From contig NZ_BKZW01000001.1 of the NCBI RefSeq assembly GCF_008974265.1, forward strand, positions 1,302,001-1,366,000: a stretch of DNA of 64,000 bases. Direction: 5' to 3'. The translations under genes and the position numbers were made by a program. Shown here in pieces: positions 7,585 to 16,384 of the stretch. Under the pieces are notes generated by a model that saw nothing but the letters and a program-made list of their open reading frames with translations, searched no databases and had not been told where the DNA came from. Source of the DNA: Dictyobacter vulcani. GTDB lineage: Bacteria > Chloroflexota > Ktedonobacteria > Ktedonobacterales > Ktedonobacteraceae. Position 1 is the first letter of the stretch. Every line of letters starts with the position of its first letter.

Positions 7585-9812
7585 AGACCCGCTCCAAACA
7601 GATCCTTGAGGATATGCCATCCCAACCGAAAACAGCAAAAAATACCAAAGCGGTGGCTGAACAGCAGGTAGAGGTCCTGGACACGCTCCTCCAGCATAAT
7701 GCGGAGGAGGTGCTGCCAGTCAACGATGTACCTGATCCTGGCACGAAAACGACGGCTTTCTCGCCCGAAGATCTCAAACGCCTGGACACGTTAGAGGATG
7801 AGGAAGAGGAATCACCACTGCGGGACTCCCGTCTGGTGTCGATGGTTTCAGAGGACCTCCGCCAGGGTGGCGTACTTTCCCGCAGCCTGCCGGGCTATGA
7901 GGAGCGACCAGCGCAGATCGAGATGGCCACGCTCGTCTCACGGGCCATCAACAAAAATGTGCCGGCCATTATTGAGGCTGCAACTGGTACCGGTAAATCA
8001 CTGGCTTATCTGGTTCCCGTGGTACGCTCTGGACAGGTAGCTATCGTCAGTACCGCCAATAAAGCTCTGCAGGAACAGCTTTTCTATAAAGATATCCCCT
8101 TCGTCCAGAAATACATCAAGCACTTTGAGGCCGCCCTGGTAAAAGGGGTCAATAACTATATTTGCCTGGATCGTGTCGAGAGTGAACGCGTGGGGATGCA
8201 GTTTTTCACCAAGAACCGGGATTTCCAACGCCTGTATGACATGATCCAGGATCCTGAGACCGGCTATAGTATGACCGGTGATTTTGAGACTCTGGGTTTC
8301 CAGCTGGCCTCGGATGTCCGTGGGCGCATCGCGACCGATAGTGATCAGTGCGCGTGGTCCAAGTGTAGCTTTTTTGATGAGTGCTATGTGCGCCAGATGC
8401 GCGAGCGCGCCGAGCGAGCCCAGGTCATCGTGGTCAATCACACGCTGCTCTTACTGGATGCCGCCATTGGTGGCTTCCTCTTACCCGAACGAGACGTGAT
8501 TATCCTGGATGAGGCCCATCACCTGGAAGAAGAGGCCACACGCTCGTTTACGATTACGATCAATCCTGGTCAGATTCAAACCCTGCTGGCCCAACGCATG
8601 CTCAAGGATCATACTCTGTTGAGCCTGCAGGATGATGCGATGCGCGCCGCTCAGCTGATGTGGATGCGCCTGGAACAGGTGGCGAATCCCAGCTTCAAGG
8701 GACGCGTCAATCTGGAAGCTCCATTGGAAGAAGGATTACGCCTGGCCACCACTATCTCTGATCTGTCCGACTCCCTGCGTAAGCAACGTCCAAAGGATCT
8801 ACCGGAGAAAGAGGCACAGCTCTACGACAAATTATTGAAGCGTACCCAGAATTTAGCTGAAAATATACGCACGGTCTTTTCGGTCGCTGATCAAAATAAA
8901 TTTGTCTATTATGTGGAACGGATGGAGGGCTCGGCCTCGCGCGGCTTTGTGCTGCAAGCCTCCGCGGCCCCGCTGGATGTCACGTCCTGGTTGCAGGAAC
9001 GCCTGTTTAATAAATGTAATGTGATCAGTACCTCGGCTACTCTCGCGACGATCGGACCCAATCCCGCGAAACCGGACGAGAAAGGTCCTAACTTCTCGTA
9101 TTTCCGTCGCCGCGTCGGACTTGATCCGGTTGAGCGACCCGATGTGATCGAGAATATTTTGCCGCTGACCTTTGATTATGAGAGCAATGCCTTGCTATAT
9201 CTCCCACGCCACTTGCCCCCGCCGACCTTTGGCGCGGGCGCGGATGACTATATGGTGGATATTGCGCGTGAGATGTATCGCCTGGTCAAACTCTCACGTG
9301 GGCGCGCCTTCTTGCTTTTCTCCAGCCGCCGCATGCTGGATCGTGCCTATGAGTTGATGTCTCCCCACCTGCCCTATCCACTCTTGAAGCAGGGTGATAT
9401 GACGAGACTGGAACTCACGCGCCGCTTCCGGGAGGAAGAAGGCTCGGTGCTCTTTGGCCTCAAGAGCTTCTGGGAAGGCGTGGATATCGCTGGCGATGCC
9501 CTCTCATTGGTGGTCATCGATAAGCTTCCTTTTGATCCACCCGATGATCCAGTCCATGAGGCACGCGTGGCACAGATGAAGGCTGCTAATGAGAACTGGT
9601 TTGGCACCTATGTGTTGCCACAGGCGGTGTTGCGCCTCAAACAGGGCATTGGACGCCTGCTGCGCACACGTGAGGATCGAGGCGTCATGGCGATCCTGGA
9701 TACACGGCTGCATACCAAGGGCTATGGTCGTCAGGTGCTTAATGCCATGCCACCTGCCCGCCGGACCTCCAGCGTACGTGATGTGGAACGCTTCTTTGCT
9801 GAAGAAAACTGA
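7545..9812 (+). CDS. dinG: DinG/XPD-family ATP-dependent DNA helicase
   Basis: A 755-residue superfamily 2 helicase. Residues 1-100 are a charged, disordered extension. Walker A is EAATGTGKS (about 146-152), and four cysteines of an Fe-S cluster domain are visible (NYICLD, DQCAWSKC, FFDEC, near 207-280). The DEAH box is ILDEAHHLEEE (near 321), and later motifs are ISTSATL, SSRRML, DKLPFDPPDDP and QGIGRLLRTREDRG. Family knowledge: 5' to 3' unwinding of DNA, R-loops and repair intermediates. No exonuclease domain is present. The start is uncertain: ATG 7545 lies inside the pseudokinase gene and has no good ribosome binding site, so coupling or a frameshift fusion must be considered. The next in-frame ATG is near 7614. 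Confidence 0.9.
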   Translation: MPASVSVEPSRPIKTRSKQILEDMPSQPKTAKNTKAVAEQQVEVLDTLLQHNAEEVLPVNDVPDPGTKTTAFSPEDLKRLDTLEDEEEESPLRDSRLVSMVSEDLRQGGVLSRSLPGYEERPAQIEMATLVSRAINKNVPAIIEAATGTGKSLAYLVPVVRSGQVAIVSTANKALQEQLFYKDIPFVQKYIKHFEAALVKGVNNYICLDRVESERVGMQFFTKNRDFQRLYDMIQDPETGYSMTGDFETLGFQLASDVRGRIATDSDQCAWSKCSFFDECYVRQMRERAERAQVIVVNHTLLLLDAAIGGFLLPERDVIILDEAHHLEEEATRSFTITINPGQIQTLLAQRMLKDHTLLSLQDDAMRAAQLMWMRLEQVANPSFKGRVNLEAPLEEGLRLATTISDLSDSLRKQRPKDLPEKEAQLYDKLLKRTQNLAENIRTVFSVADQNKFVYYVERMEGSASRGFVLQASAAPLDVTSWLQERLFNKCNVISTSATLATIGPNPAKPDEKGPNFSYFRRRVGLDPVERPDVIENILPLTFDYESNALLYLPRHLPPPTFGAGADDYMVDIAREMYRLVKLSRGRAFLLFSSRRMLDRAYELMSPHLPYPLLKQGDMTRLELTRRFREEEGSVLFGLKSFWEGVDIAGDALSLVVIDKLPFDPPDDPVHEARVAQMKAANENWFGTYVLPQAVLRLKQGIGRLLRTREDRGVMAILDTRLHTKGYGRQVLNAMPPARRTSSVRDVERFFAEEN

Positions 9813-9921
9813 GTCTTCAAATCCAGGGTAGACAGAACCGCACAATGAGAATAGAATAAGAAGTGCATTCCGACGCATGATATAGCAGCAAAAAAATTCA
9901 TTGGTACAGGGGAGTTCGCGC

Positions 9922-11184
9922 ATGAGCAAAACAAAGATGCGTTGTATCACCTGCGGCAAGTGGTTCCAGTCGGCTAATGCTAGAGAAGTCACTTGCCCTG
10001 ATTGCACGCAAAAAGCCCGAAAAGAAAAGTTGGCGACGAAAAATATGCCGCCCACGTCAAATAAAGCTGCAGCCGCTGGCGCTTCAACAGCTTCACGGCC
10101 TGTGCCTCCTCCGCCGCCTCCTAAACCGAAGGCGGCTAAAGGCGGAACAAATCAATGGCTTGACAATCTTTCCGATGTGAAGGTAGGCGAACCCGATCAG
10201 CCACCTCCACGTCCTAAAATGCCATCCCCTCCTGTACAACGTGACCGCCGCACCGGCGAAACAGGAGGCGCTCGTCCCTCGCAACCAACCAGTTCAAGTA
10301 GCCTGAATACTGCTACCCGCGACACACAACAGCAGCACGGCGCTGGTCCTGGCCGTGCTCCCGCTGCATATCCGGTCAACAATGGTCCGGGAGCAGCAAC
10401 GGCACCTGGCCCACGCCCTTATCGCCCGGGCGGTCCTGGCCGTGGTCCCGCGAAACCCTGGGCGAAAAATGCGGGTCCAGGTGGTCCTAAGCCGGCCAGA
10501 AAACCTAAACCGGCCAGACCTGCTACTCCGCCAAAGCCAAAGCGTGAGAAAACACCGCCACCAGAGCCATTCACGCCAACAGAAGAGCAGATTAAACAGG
10601 TTGAAGAGCGCTACACCGTGCTGGCTCAACCAGCCGAGTTTGATGGCATTCGCACCCAGATCGCAAAGGAATTCAGTATTCCTAAAAAGGCGGTTAAAAA
10701 GATCATCAAGGATCTACGCGATCGACAACATATTCCCAGCTGGTGGGAAGTCCAGACCTATAAAGGCAGTCAGGAAGAGTTGGAGCGTATCAAAGAGGTC
10801 TACCAACCTTATCTGCCGGTTCCGCCAGTGGGGGTTCACAAGCAGATTTCTGATACGCTGAACCTGAAACCGGGCACAGTCTATCAGGCCATTAAAACGA
10901 TTCGCGTCGAGATGAACCTGCCTCAATATAATGATCCAAAGTATCATGAGGAAGAACTGGCCGAACATATCAAACGCGCGCAGGCCAAAAAAGCCGCAGC
11001 CGCAAACGCCTCGACTGAACCGGCTTCTGCAAACAATGCTGAAAAGCCTGTAGAGAACTCAACAGCTGAAAAGCCTGTAGAGAACTCAACAGCTGAAAAG
11101 CCTGTAGAGAACTCAACCGAGGCAGTGGCTTCAACAGAAGCGGTAGCATCAACCTCCGACAGTAGTCCTGCTGCCAATGAATAG
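9922..11184 (+). CDS. Zinc-ribbon protein with duplicated HTH-like domain, function unknown
   Basis: A 420-residue protein. The N-terminus is a zinc ribbon (MRCITCGKWF, then TCPDC). About 180 residues of proline-, glycine- and alanine-rich linker follow. Two related blocks of about 60 residues come next (TPTEEQIKQVEERY with IPKKAVKKIIKDLRD, then GSQEELERIKEVY with LKPGTVYQAIKTIR), each reading like a helix-turn-helix. The C-terminus has three copies of AEKPVENST. GGGGAG precedes ATG 9922. The design suggests nucleic-acid binding, perhaps RNA or chromosome associated, but I do not recognise a named family. It follows dinG by about 110 bp and may share its transcript. Confidence 0.7.
   Translation: MSKTKMRCITCGKWFQSANAREVTCPDCTQKARKEKLATKNMPPTSNKAAAAGASTASRPVPPPPPPKPKAAKGGTNQWLDNLSDVKVGEPDQPPPRPKMPSPPVQRDRRTGETGGARPSQPTSSSSLNTATRDTQQQHGAGPGRAPAAYPVNNGPGAATAPGPRPYRPGGPGRGPAKPWAKNAGPGGPKPARKPKPARPATPPKPKREKTPPPEPFTPTEEQIKQVEERYTVLAQPAEFDGIRTQIAKEFSIPKKAVKKIIKDLRDRQHIPSWWEVQTYKGSQEELERIKEVYQPYLPVPPVGVHKQISDTLNLKPGTVYQAIKTIRVEMNLPQYNDPKYHEEELAEHIKRAQAKKAAAANASTEPASANNAEKPVENSTAEKPVENSTAEKPVENSTEAVASTEAVASTSDSSPAANE
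11038..11118 (+). repeat. Three tandem 27-bp repeats inside the coding region
   Basis: Three head-to-tail units of 27 bp (11038-11064, 11065-11091, 11092-11118) differ only at the last base. They encode AEKPVENST three times near the C-terminus of the zinc-ribbon protein. The near-perfect identity suggests recent expansion and probable length variation between strains. Confidence 0.9.
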
Positions 11185-11228
11185 TTCGATGGGACTTTAG
11201 TCACTCTCTTTGTCAGCTTAGCTGTTCA

Positions 11229-11274
11229 AACCAGATGGGTTAGGCGATAATTCATCTGGTTCTTGAGGTTTTTT
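11229..11274 (+). terminator. Hairpin between the zinc-ribbon gene and the HIT gene
   Basis: AACCAGATG (11229-11237) pairs perfectly with CATCTGGTT (11253-11261), followed by a T-rich run. It lies just upstream of the HIT gene's GAGG ribosome binding site (11265-11268), so it may reduce read-through into that gene. Confidence 0.6.
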
Positions 11275-11275
11275 C

Positions 11276-11617
11276 ATGGAAGATTGTGTATTCTGTAAAA
11301 TTGCATCCGGCGAGATTTCCAGCACAATTGTGTATCAAGATGAGAATGTGGTTGCTTTTAAGGACCTGGAACCTCAGGCCCCGAAACATATTCTCTTTAT
11401 CCCACGTCGTCATATCGCTTCGATGGCCGATATGACCGATGCTGATGGTCCACTCCTGGCCAGTATCTTTACGGCTGCCAGCAAGGTAGCACGCGAATTG
11501 GGACTGGAACAGGGCTACCGCTTCTTAACTAATGTCGGCCCTCAGGGAGGGCAAAGCGTCTCTCATCTGCACTTCCACCTGCTCGGTGGCCGCCAGATGA
11601 AATGGCCTCCGGGCTAA
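11276..11617 (+). CDS. HIT-family protein (HinT-like nucleotide hydrolase)
   Basis: A 113-residue histidine-triad protein of normal HinT length. The signature HLHFHLL lies near the C-terminus (VSHLHFHLLGGRQMKWPPG), preceded by GPQGGQSV as in HinT/PKCI proteins. The N-terminal CVFCKIASGEI is a typical zinc-associated start. Family knowledge: hydrolysis of purine nucleoside phosphoramidates such as AMP-lysine. GAGG lies eight bases before ATG 11276. It is the first gene before the glycosyltransferase cluster, 31 bp upstream, and may be read with it, though no functional tie is evident. Confidence 0.93.
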   Translation: MEDCVFCKIASGEISSTIVYQDENVVAFKDLEPQAPKHILFIPRRHIASMADMTDADGPLLASIFTAASKVARELGLEQGYRFLTNVGPQGGQSVSHLHFHLLGGRQMKWPPG

Positions 11618-11648
11618 ATCGGGGCCACATCAATACAAAGGTAATTCT

Positions 11649-12820
11649 ATGCGTATTGCGATTGACTATACGGCGGCGATTCGCCAGGGGGCGGGTATTG
11701 GCGTGTATGTGCGCAACCTGGTGTCCGCGATGCTCGCACAGGATGCGGAGAGCCGCTATACGTTACTGACAAGTGGACGCGCCAGTTCGGAGCGTCCATT
11801 TCCTGTTGCGGAGAATGTGCGTGGTCGAGAGGTATTGATCCCTGATCGCTATTTGAATATTCTCTGGTATCGATTGCGCGCTCCACTGCCGGCGACGCTT
11901 TTTACGGGTCGGACTGATATCTATCATGGACCTGATTTCGCGCTGCCACCATTAGGCAAAGGGGTTCGCAAGGTAGTCACAATCCACGATCTCGCCTTTC
12001 TGGAACATCCCGAGTATGCCGTTCCGGCTCTGGCTGAGTATCTACGCAAAGTAGTACCTGCATCAATTGAAGCGGCAGATGTGGTGGCGGCAGTCTCCAG
12101 CGAGGTCCGCCGGACCCTCATCGATCACTTTCAAACTCCACCAGAAAAGCTGGTGGTCATTCCAAATGGCGTGCAGCCCTATTTCCGCCGTATCACTGAT
12201 CCCATTATCCTGGATGCGACCCGCCATAAATTTAAGCTGCGACATCCGCTGGTACTGGCCGTTGGTACCCAGGAGCCACGCAAAAACCATAAAAGTATCA
12301 TCAAAGCGTTCCATCAAGCCCAGCAGCACAGCAGCAGGGTCCAGCCATGCTGGCTATCGCCGGAGGGAATGGTTGGCTGTATGAAGAAACCCAGCAACTG
12401 GTGCGCGATCTCAAGCTTGAAAAGAAGGTGCATTTTCTGGGACGCGTTACCGATCTTGAGTTGATTACCCTGTACAGTCTGGCCGATGTGTTTGCCTTCC
12501 CATCTTTCTTCGAGGGCTTTGGCATTCCACCACTTGAGGCTATGGCCTGTGGCGCACCTGTCATTACCTCAAATACCTCGTCGCTTCCCGAAGTCGTGGG
12601 CGATGCCGCCTTGCAGGTCGATCCCCACAATATCGAGGAACTGACACACGCAATACTGCAGTTATTGAAGAACGAAGGCTTGCGCGAAGATTTACGCCAG
12701 AAAGGCTATCTCCGTGCGCAACAATTTACCTGGGAGCGCTCGGCCCAGAAAATGCTGCATGTGTATCAGCAGCTCTATGCAGGACAAAGTAACTTTGTAA
12801 GCGAGGCAGACCCACAATGA
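11649..12820 (+). pseudogene. GT4-family glycosyltransferase interrupted by a frameshift
   Basis: Two reading frames together make one GT4 glycosyltransferase. The first (from ATG 11649) gives the N-terminal Rossmann domain (MRIAIDYTAAIRQGAGIGVY up to [24 protein letters not shown]). The C-terminal domain ([14 protein letters not shown], then [19 protein letters not shown]) is in another frame up to 12820. The switch is at about 12321-12337, where a run of CAG codons has one unit reading CA; restoring a single G gives a continuous protein of about 391 residues. It may be a true pseudogene, a phase-variable slip or a sequencing error. The stop overlaps the next gene's start (ATGA at 12817), as expected for an intact operon member. 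Role inferred: transfer of a sugar to a cell-surface glycan. Confidence 0.85.
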
Positions 12821-13971
12821 AAATCGGTGTGAACGCACATTTCTTTCAGTTTCCGGCTACGGGCAGCGGCCAATATCTCTCCCACTTACTCAACGCCCTG
12901 GCTGAAGTGGATGATCATAACGACTATCTTTTATTTGGTCCTCAACCACTTGCGCAGGTGCCAGTTACGGCCTATCCTTACCAGGCACATGCCGTGCCAG
13001 CTCTGGCCGCTAGAAATGAGAATATTGAAAAGGTGATGTGGGAACAATTTACTGGCCCCCGGGCGGCACGCCAGGCCGGAGTAGACCTGTACCATGTCCC
13101 ACATTTTGCCCCGCCATTATTTCCGCGTACCCCGACGGTGGTCACGATCCACGATGTGATCGCCCTGCGCTTGCCCGCTTATCAACCTAATGGCAAGGTC
13201 AAAGCATATACCAGTTTGATTAGCCGCGCAGCCCATCGGGCCAGTATGATTATTGCGCCCAGCCAGCATGCACAAAAAGATATTATCGAAACCCTCAAGC
13301 TACCAGCTGAACGCATTCGCGTCATCTATGAGGCCGCTGGTGATGAATATCGACCAGTTGAGGATCCCGGGGTGCTGGCGGCCGCGCGAGCTCGTTATGG
13401 ACTGGGTGAGCGCTATGTCTTCTATCTGGGTGGATTGGATCAGCGTAAAAACATTATCCAGCTGGTACGCGCCTTTGCGCAGTTGTATGCCCGGGTTGGT
13501 GATCCCAATCTACAACTCCTGATCGCTGGCAATCCCGACAAAAAAAAGGGGCCCCTTTTTCCGGATCCCCGTCCGGTGGCGGAGGAACTGGGCATCAGTG
13601 GTCAGATTATTTATCGCTTTATCGAGGAAGAAGATAAGCCTGCACTCTATAGTGGGACCAGCGTATTTGTTTTTCCTTCTCTTTATGAAGGCTTTGGACT
13701 GGATCCACTGGAGGCCATGAGCTGTGGTGCTCCGGTCGTCTGCTCTAACCGTACTTCACTGCCAGAGGTTGTCGGGGACGCGGCCATTAGCATTGATCCA
13801 GAGGATACCAGAGCACTGGTTGATGCCATGTATAGTGTGCTGACCAATGATGAGCTACAGGCCACGCTGCGCTCACGTTCAATTCAACAGGCGGGACGCT
13901 TCCACTGGCGCACTGCGGCACAACAGACCCTGGCGGTCTATGAAGAGGTTCTGGCACAAAAGAAAAGATAG
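12817..13971 (+). CDS. GT4-family glycosyltransferase
   Basis: A 384-residue retaining glycosyltransferase with GT-B fold. The N-terminal domain starts MKIGVNAHFFQFPATGSGQYL, and the donor-binding domain carries FYLGGLDQRKN and the E-x7-E type motif FVFPSLYEGFGLDPLEAMSCGAPVV (shown in parts: SLYEGFGLDPLEAMSCG). No membrane segment or signal peptide is present, so it acts on the cytoplasmic face. Sugar and acceptor are unknown. The start overlaps the previous gene by four bases (ATGA) and the next gene follows after 13 bp, so the three form one operon. It resembles its upstream neighbour in layout, suggesting an old duplication. Confidence 0.92.
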   Translation: MKIGVNAHFFQFPATGSGQYLSHLLNALAEVDDHNDYLLFGPQPLAQVPVTAYPYQAHAVPALAARNENIEKVMWEQFTGPRAARQAGVDLYHVPHFAPPLFPRTPTVVTIHDVIALRLPAYQPNGKVKAYTSLISRAAHRASMIIAPSQHAQKDIIETLKLPAERIRVIYEAAGDEYRPVEDPGVLAAARARYGLGERYVFYLGGLDQRKNIIQLVRAFAQLYARVGDPNLQLLIAGNPDKKKGPLFPDPRPVAEELGISGQIIYRFIEEEDKPALYSGTSVFVFPSLYEGFGLDPLEAMSCGAPVVCSNRTSLPEVVGDAAISIDPEDTRALVDAMYSVLTNDELQATLRSRSIQQAGRFHWRTAAQQTLAVYEEVLAQKKR

Positions 13972-13984
13972 AGAAGAAACGACA

Positions 13985-15118
13985 ATGCGAATTTTGATGC
14001 TTTCTAAGGCCCTGGTGGGTGGTACCTCGCAACGCAAACTAGAAGAGATCGCGAAATGTCCTCAGGTCGAATTGACCCTGGTGACACCTCCTTACTGGCA
14101 TCATGATGATGGCAGTAAGCAGATGCTAGAGCGACTCTATACGGATGGCTATCGTATGATTGTGACGCCGATGGCCTTTAATGGCAAGTATCACTGGCAT
14201 TATTATCCCAAACTGGGCCAGATTATGCGTGAGGTCCAACCTGATATCGTGCATATCGATGAAGAGCCGTATAATCTGGCAACGTTGCAGGCGATGTATC
14301 TGGCCAGAAAACAAGGCGCTCAGGCGTTATTTTTTACCTGGCAGAATCTCTATCGCACCTATCCACCACCGTTTCGCCAGCTTGAACAATATAACTATAA
14401 ACATGCCGCCATGGCGATCGCTGGCAATCGCGATGCCTCGGATGTCCTGCGTCGCAAAGGCTACCAGGGACCGATCAGCATCATTCCACAGTTTGGCTTT
14501 GACACCGATATCTATCAGCGCAGCACTCCACGTCCTCTACGTACTCCGGACTCCCCTTTTACCCTCGGCTTTATTGGACGCCTCAAGGAAGAAAAAGGTC
14601 TGCCCCTGATGGTTGAGGCACTGACCTACTTGCCCGAATACTGCCAGGTTGTTTTTGTGGGACATGGCCCGATGAAAAGTCACTTAGAAGAACTGGCCAC
14701 ACGCCTGGGTGTCAGTCAGCGTGTCACCTTTAAAGCTGGTGTCTCCACTGATCAGGTCCCACACGAGATGGAGATGCTGGATGCATTTGTGCTCCCTTCA
14801 CTGTCACGTCCCAATTGGATCGAACAATTTGGACGCGTGCTGGCCGAAGCTATGTCCTGTGAAACTCCAGTCATCGGCTCCGATAGTGGTGAAATTCCAC
14901 AGGTCATTGGCGATGCGGGACTGGTTTTCCCGGAAGGAGATGCGCGTAAGCTGAGCGCCTGCGTACAAAAACTGCTGGATGATCCAGAACTGTATGCCTC
15001 GCTCGCACAGCGCGGTCGCCAACGCGTCCTGGAAAATTACACACAGGAAAAGATTGCCCGCCAAACCTACGAAGCCTATCTCTCCATACTTTCAACAAAA
15101 GGGCATCAACATAGCTAA
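13985..15118 (+). CDS. GT4-family glycosyltransferase
   Basis: A 377-residue GT4 enzyme. The N-terminal domain (MRILMLSKALVGGTSQRKLEE) contains the acceptor-side motif HIDEEPYNLAT, and the C-terminal donor domain carries LGFIGRLKEEKGLPLM and EQFGRVLAEAMSCETPVIG. It is of a different subtype from its two neighbours, being closer to WcaI/PimA-like enzymes in its IDEEP motif; that closeness is my impression, not an alignment. Start ATG 13985 has AGAAG upstream; a longer frame from 13847 overlaps the previous gene and is rejected. It is the last gene of the operon, since a perfect 18-bp hairpin follows. Probable role: cell-surface polysaccharide or glycolipid synthesis. Confidence 0.9.
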   Translation: MRILMLSKALVGGTSQRKLEEIAKCPQVELTLVTPPYWHHDDGSKQMLERLYTDGYRMIVTPMAFNGKYHWHYYPKLGQIMREVQPDIVHIDEEPYNLATLQAMYLARKQGAQALFFTWQNLYRTYPPPFRQLEQYNYKHAAMAIAGNRDASDVLRRKGYQGPISIIPQFGFDTDIYQRSTPRPLRTPDSPFTLGFIGRLKEEKGLPLMVEALTYLPEYCQVVFVGHGPMKSHLEELATRLGVSQRVTFKAGVSTDQVPHEMEMLDAFVLPSLSRPNWIEQFGRVLAEAMSCETPVIGSDSGEIPQVIGDAGLVFPEGDARKLSACVQKLLDDPELYASLAQRGRQRVLENYTQEKIARQTYEAYLSILSTKGHQHS

Positions 15119-15154
15119 AAACCCTTTGGGCAGCATCCTCTCCAAATCCTTAAG

Positions 15155-15194
15155 CATGAATTATTTTTCATTGGATAATGAAAAATAATTCATG
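15155..15194 (+). terminator. 18-bp hairpin ending the glycosyltransferase operon
   Basis: Arms 15155-15172 and 15177-15194 are perfectly complementary (CATGAATTATTTTTCATT) around the 4-nt loop GGAT. The stem is AT-rich and lies 37 bp after the last stop codon. Confidence 0.75.
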
Positions 15195-15293
15195 TCAACT
15201 CCATCATTATAAATAATATGATTTCGCTATTTTATCTTTATTACAAAAAATTCATATTTATAATTACAGTATATTCATCATAATAAAAACCCC

Positions 15294-15322
15294 TTGCACT
15301 GCAATTGAAGCTATAGTATACT
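15294..15322 (+). promoter_or_regulatory. Promoter of the DUF4352-like gene
   Basis: TTGCAC (15294-15299) and TATACT (15317-15322) are 17 bp apart, in AT-rich DNA. Transcription would start near 15329, giving a leader of about 50 nt before ATG 15381. Confidence 0.65.
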
Positions 15323-15380
15323 TCGCAAACACTCATTTAAATCTTTATGCATGCCAATATGTCGAGGAGAGAATACGTTT

Positions 15381-16181
15381 ATGCAGAGCAATCCAAATTT
15401 TCCTGAGCAAAATGATCCAAATTTTCCTAATCAATACAATCAGGCTGGACAACCACAGCAACCCTATCCCTATAATCAGCCCGGTCAGGCACCACAACCA
15501 AACCAGCCCCCTTATAATCCACAGCAACCCTATCCACAGGGACCTGCTGGACCGCAGCAGCCATATGGTCAGCCATTTTACCCACAGATGACTCCACCAC
15601 CAAAGAAGAAATCAAAGGTCGGGCTGATCGTGGGCATTATTGTGGGCGTGGTGCTGTTGTGCATTGTGGTCGGTATCATTGGTGCAGCTATGACTGCTTC
15701 AAAAACAGCCACGACCCCCACAACGATTACATCCTCTGATAAAACGAATGCCACACCAGCGCCTACTGATAAGCCGGCAACTGATGCTTCAGGACATAAC
15801 AAGGTTGGTACTGAGGTTAAGGTCAACGATAAGTGGACCGCTAAAGTCATAGATGTCAAATCATCTACCGGCAATGACATTATTAAACCTAAAAGTGGCA
15901 ATGTCTATCTAATCGTCCATGTGAGTGTCAAAAACACATCGGCTGAGACCCAGAATGTCAGTAGTTTGCTTTCATTTAAACTTCAGGATAAAGATGGACA
16001 GACCTATAACGAAACCATCTATCCTGATGCTGGTGCCACACCCGATGGAAAGGTAGCTCCTAACTCTCCTTTGGCTGGTTTCATTGCCTATGAGGTTCCT
16101 GCCGCGCAGCATAATTATACGCTGCAATTTACACCAGATATCGTTGGCAACGATCAGGCCACCTGGGATCTCGCGATCTAA
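15381..16181 (+). CDS. Membrane-anchored DUF4352-like protein
   Basis: A 266-residue protein. A cytoplasmic N-terminal tail of about 70 residues is rich in Pro, Gln, Asn and Tyr (NPNFP, QPQQPYPYNQPG). One membrane segment follows three lysines (KVGLIVGIIVGVVLLCIVVG). A Thr/Ser/Pro-rich stalk leads to an extracellular beta-sandwich of DUF4352 type (VGTEVKVNDKWTAKV, then GNVYLIVHVSVKNTS and FIAYEVP). DUF4352 domains are common in surface proteins of Gram-positive bacteria; the ligand is unknown. Start ATG 15381 has AGGAGAG upstream; an earlier start at 15351 lacks it. It has its own promoter and terminator, so it is a single-gene unit. Confidence 0.8.
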   Translation: MQSNPNFPEQNDPNFPNQYNQAGQPQQPYPYNQPGQAPQPNQPPYNPQQPYPQGPAGPQQPYGQPFYPQMTPPPKKKSKVGLIVGIIVGVVLLCIVVGIIGAAMTASKTATTPTTITSSDKTNATPAPTDKPATDASGHNKVGTEVKVNDKWTAKVIDVKSSTGNDIIKPKSGNVYLIVHVSVKNTSAETQNVSSLLSFKLQDKDGQTYNETIYPDAGATPDGKVAPNSPLAGFIAYEVPAAQHNYTLQFTPDIVGNDQATWDLAI

Positions 16182-16197
16182 TAGCAAAAAACTGTCT

Positions 16198-16240
16198 AAG
16201 GATGGTGCGCCCTGTCAGGCCGTACCATCCTTTTCTTTTT
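16198..16240 (+). terminator. Intrinsic terminator after the DUF4352-like gene
   Basis: AAGGATGGT (16198-16206) pairs with ACCATCCTT (16224-16232), followed by TTCTTTTT. It is a classic Rho-independent terminator 17 bp after the stop codon. Confidence 0.85.
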
Positions 16241-16384
16241 TCCATTCTGGCGACTCCCCACCTGCACATCTAACAAGATCGGGCTCAACTTTCCTCTGCA
16301 ATGATACGTAAAAGAAAAAAGAACGTACAATAGTCTTATGGGCATACCACTACGAGGTGTGCCGAGAAGAAAAGAGGAGTTTTC

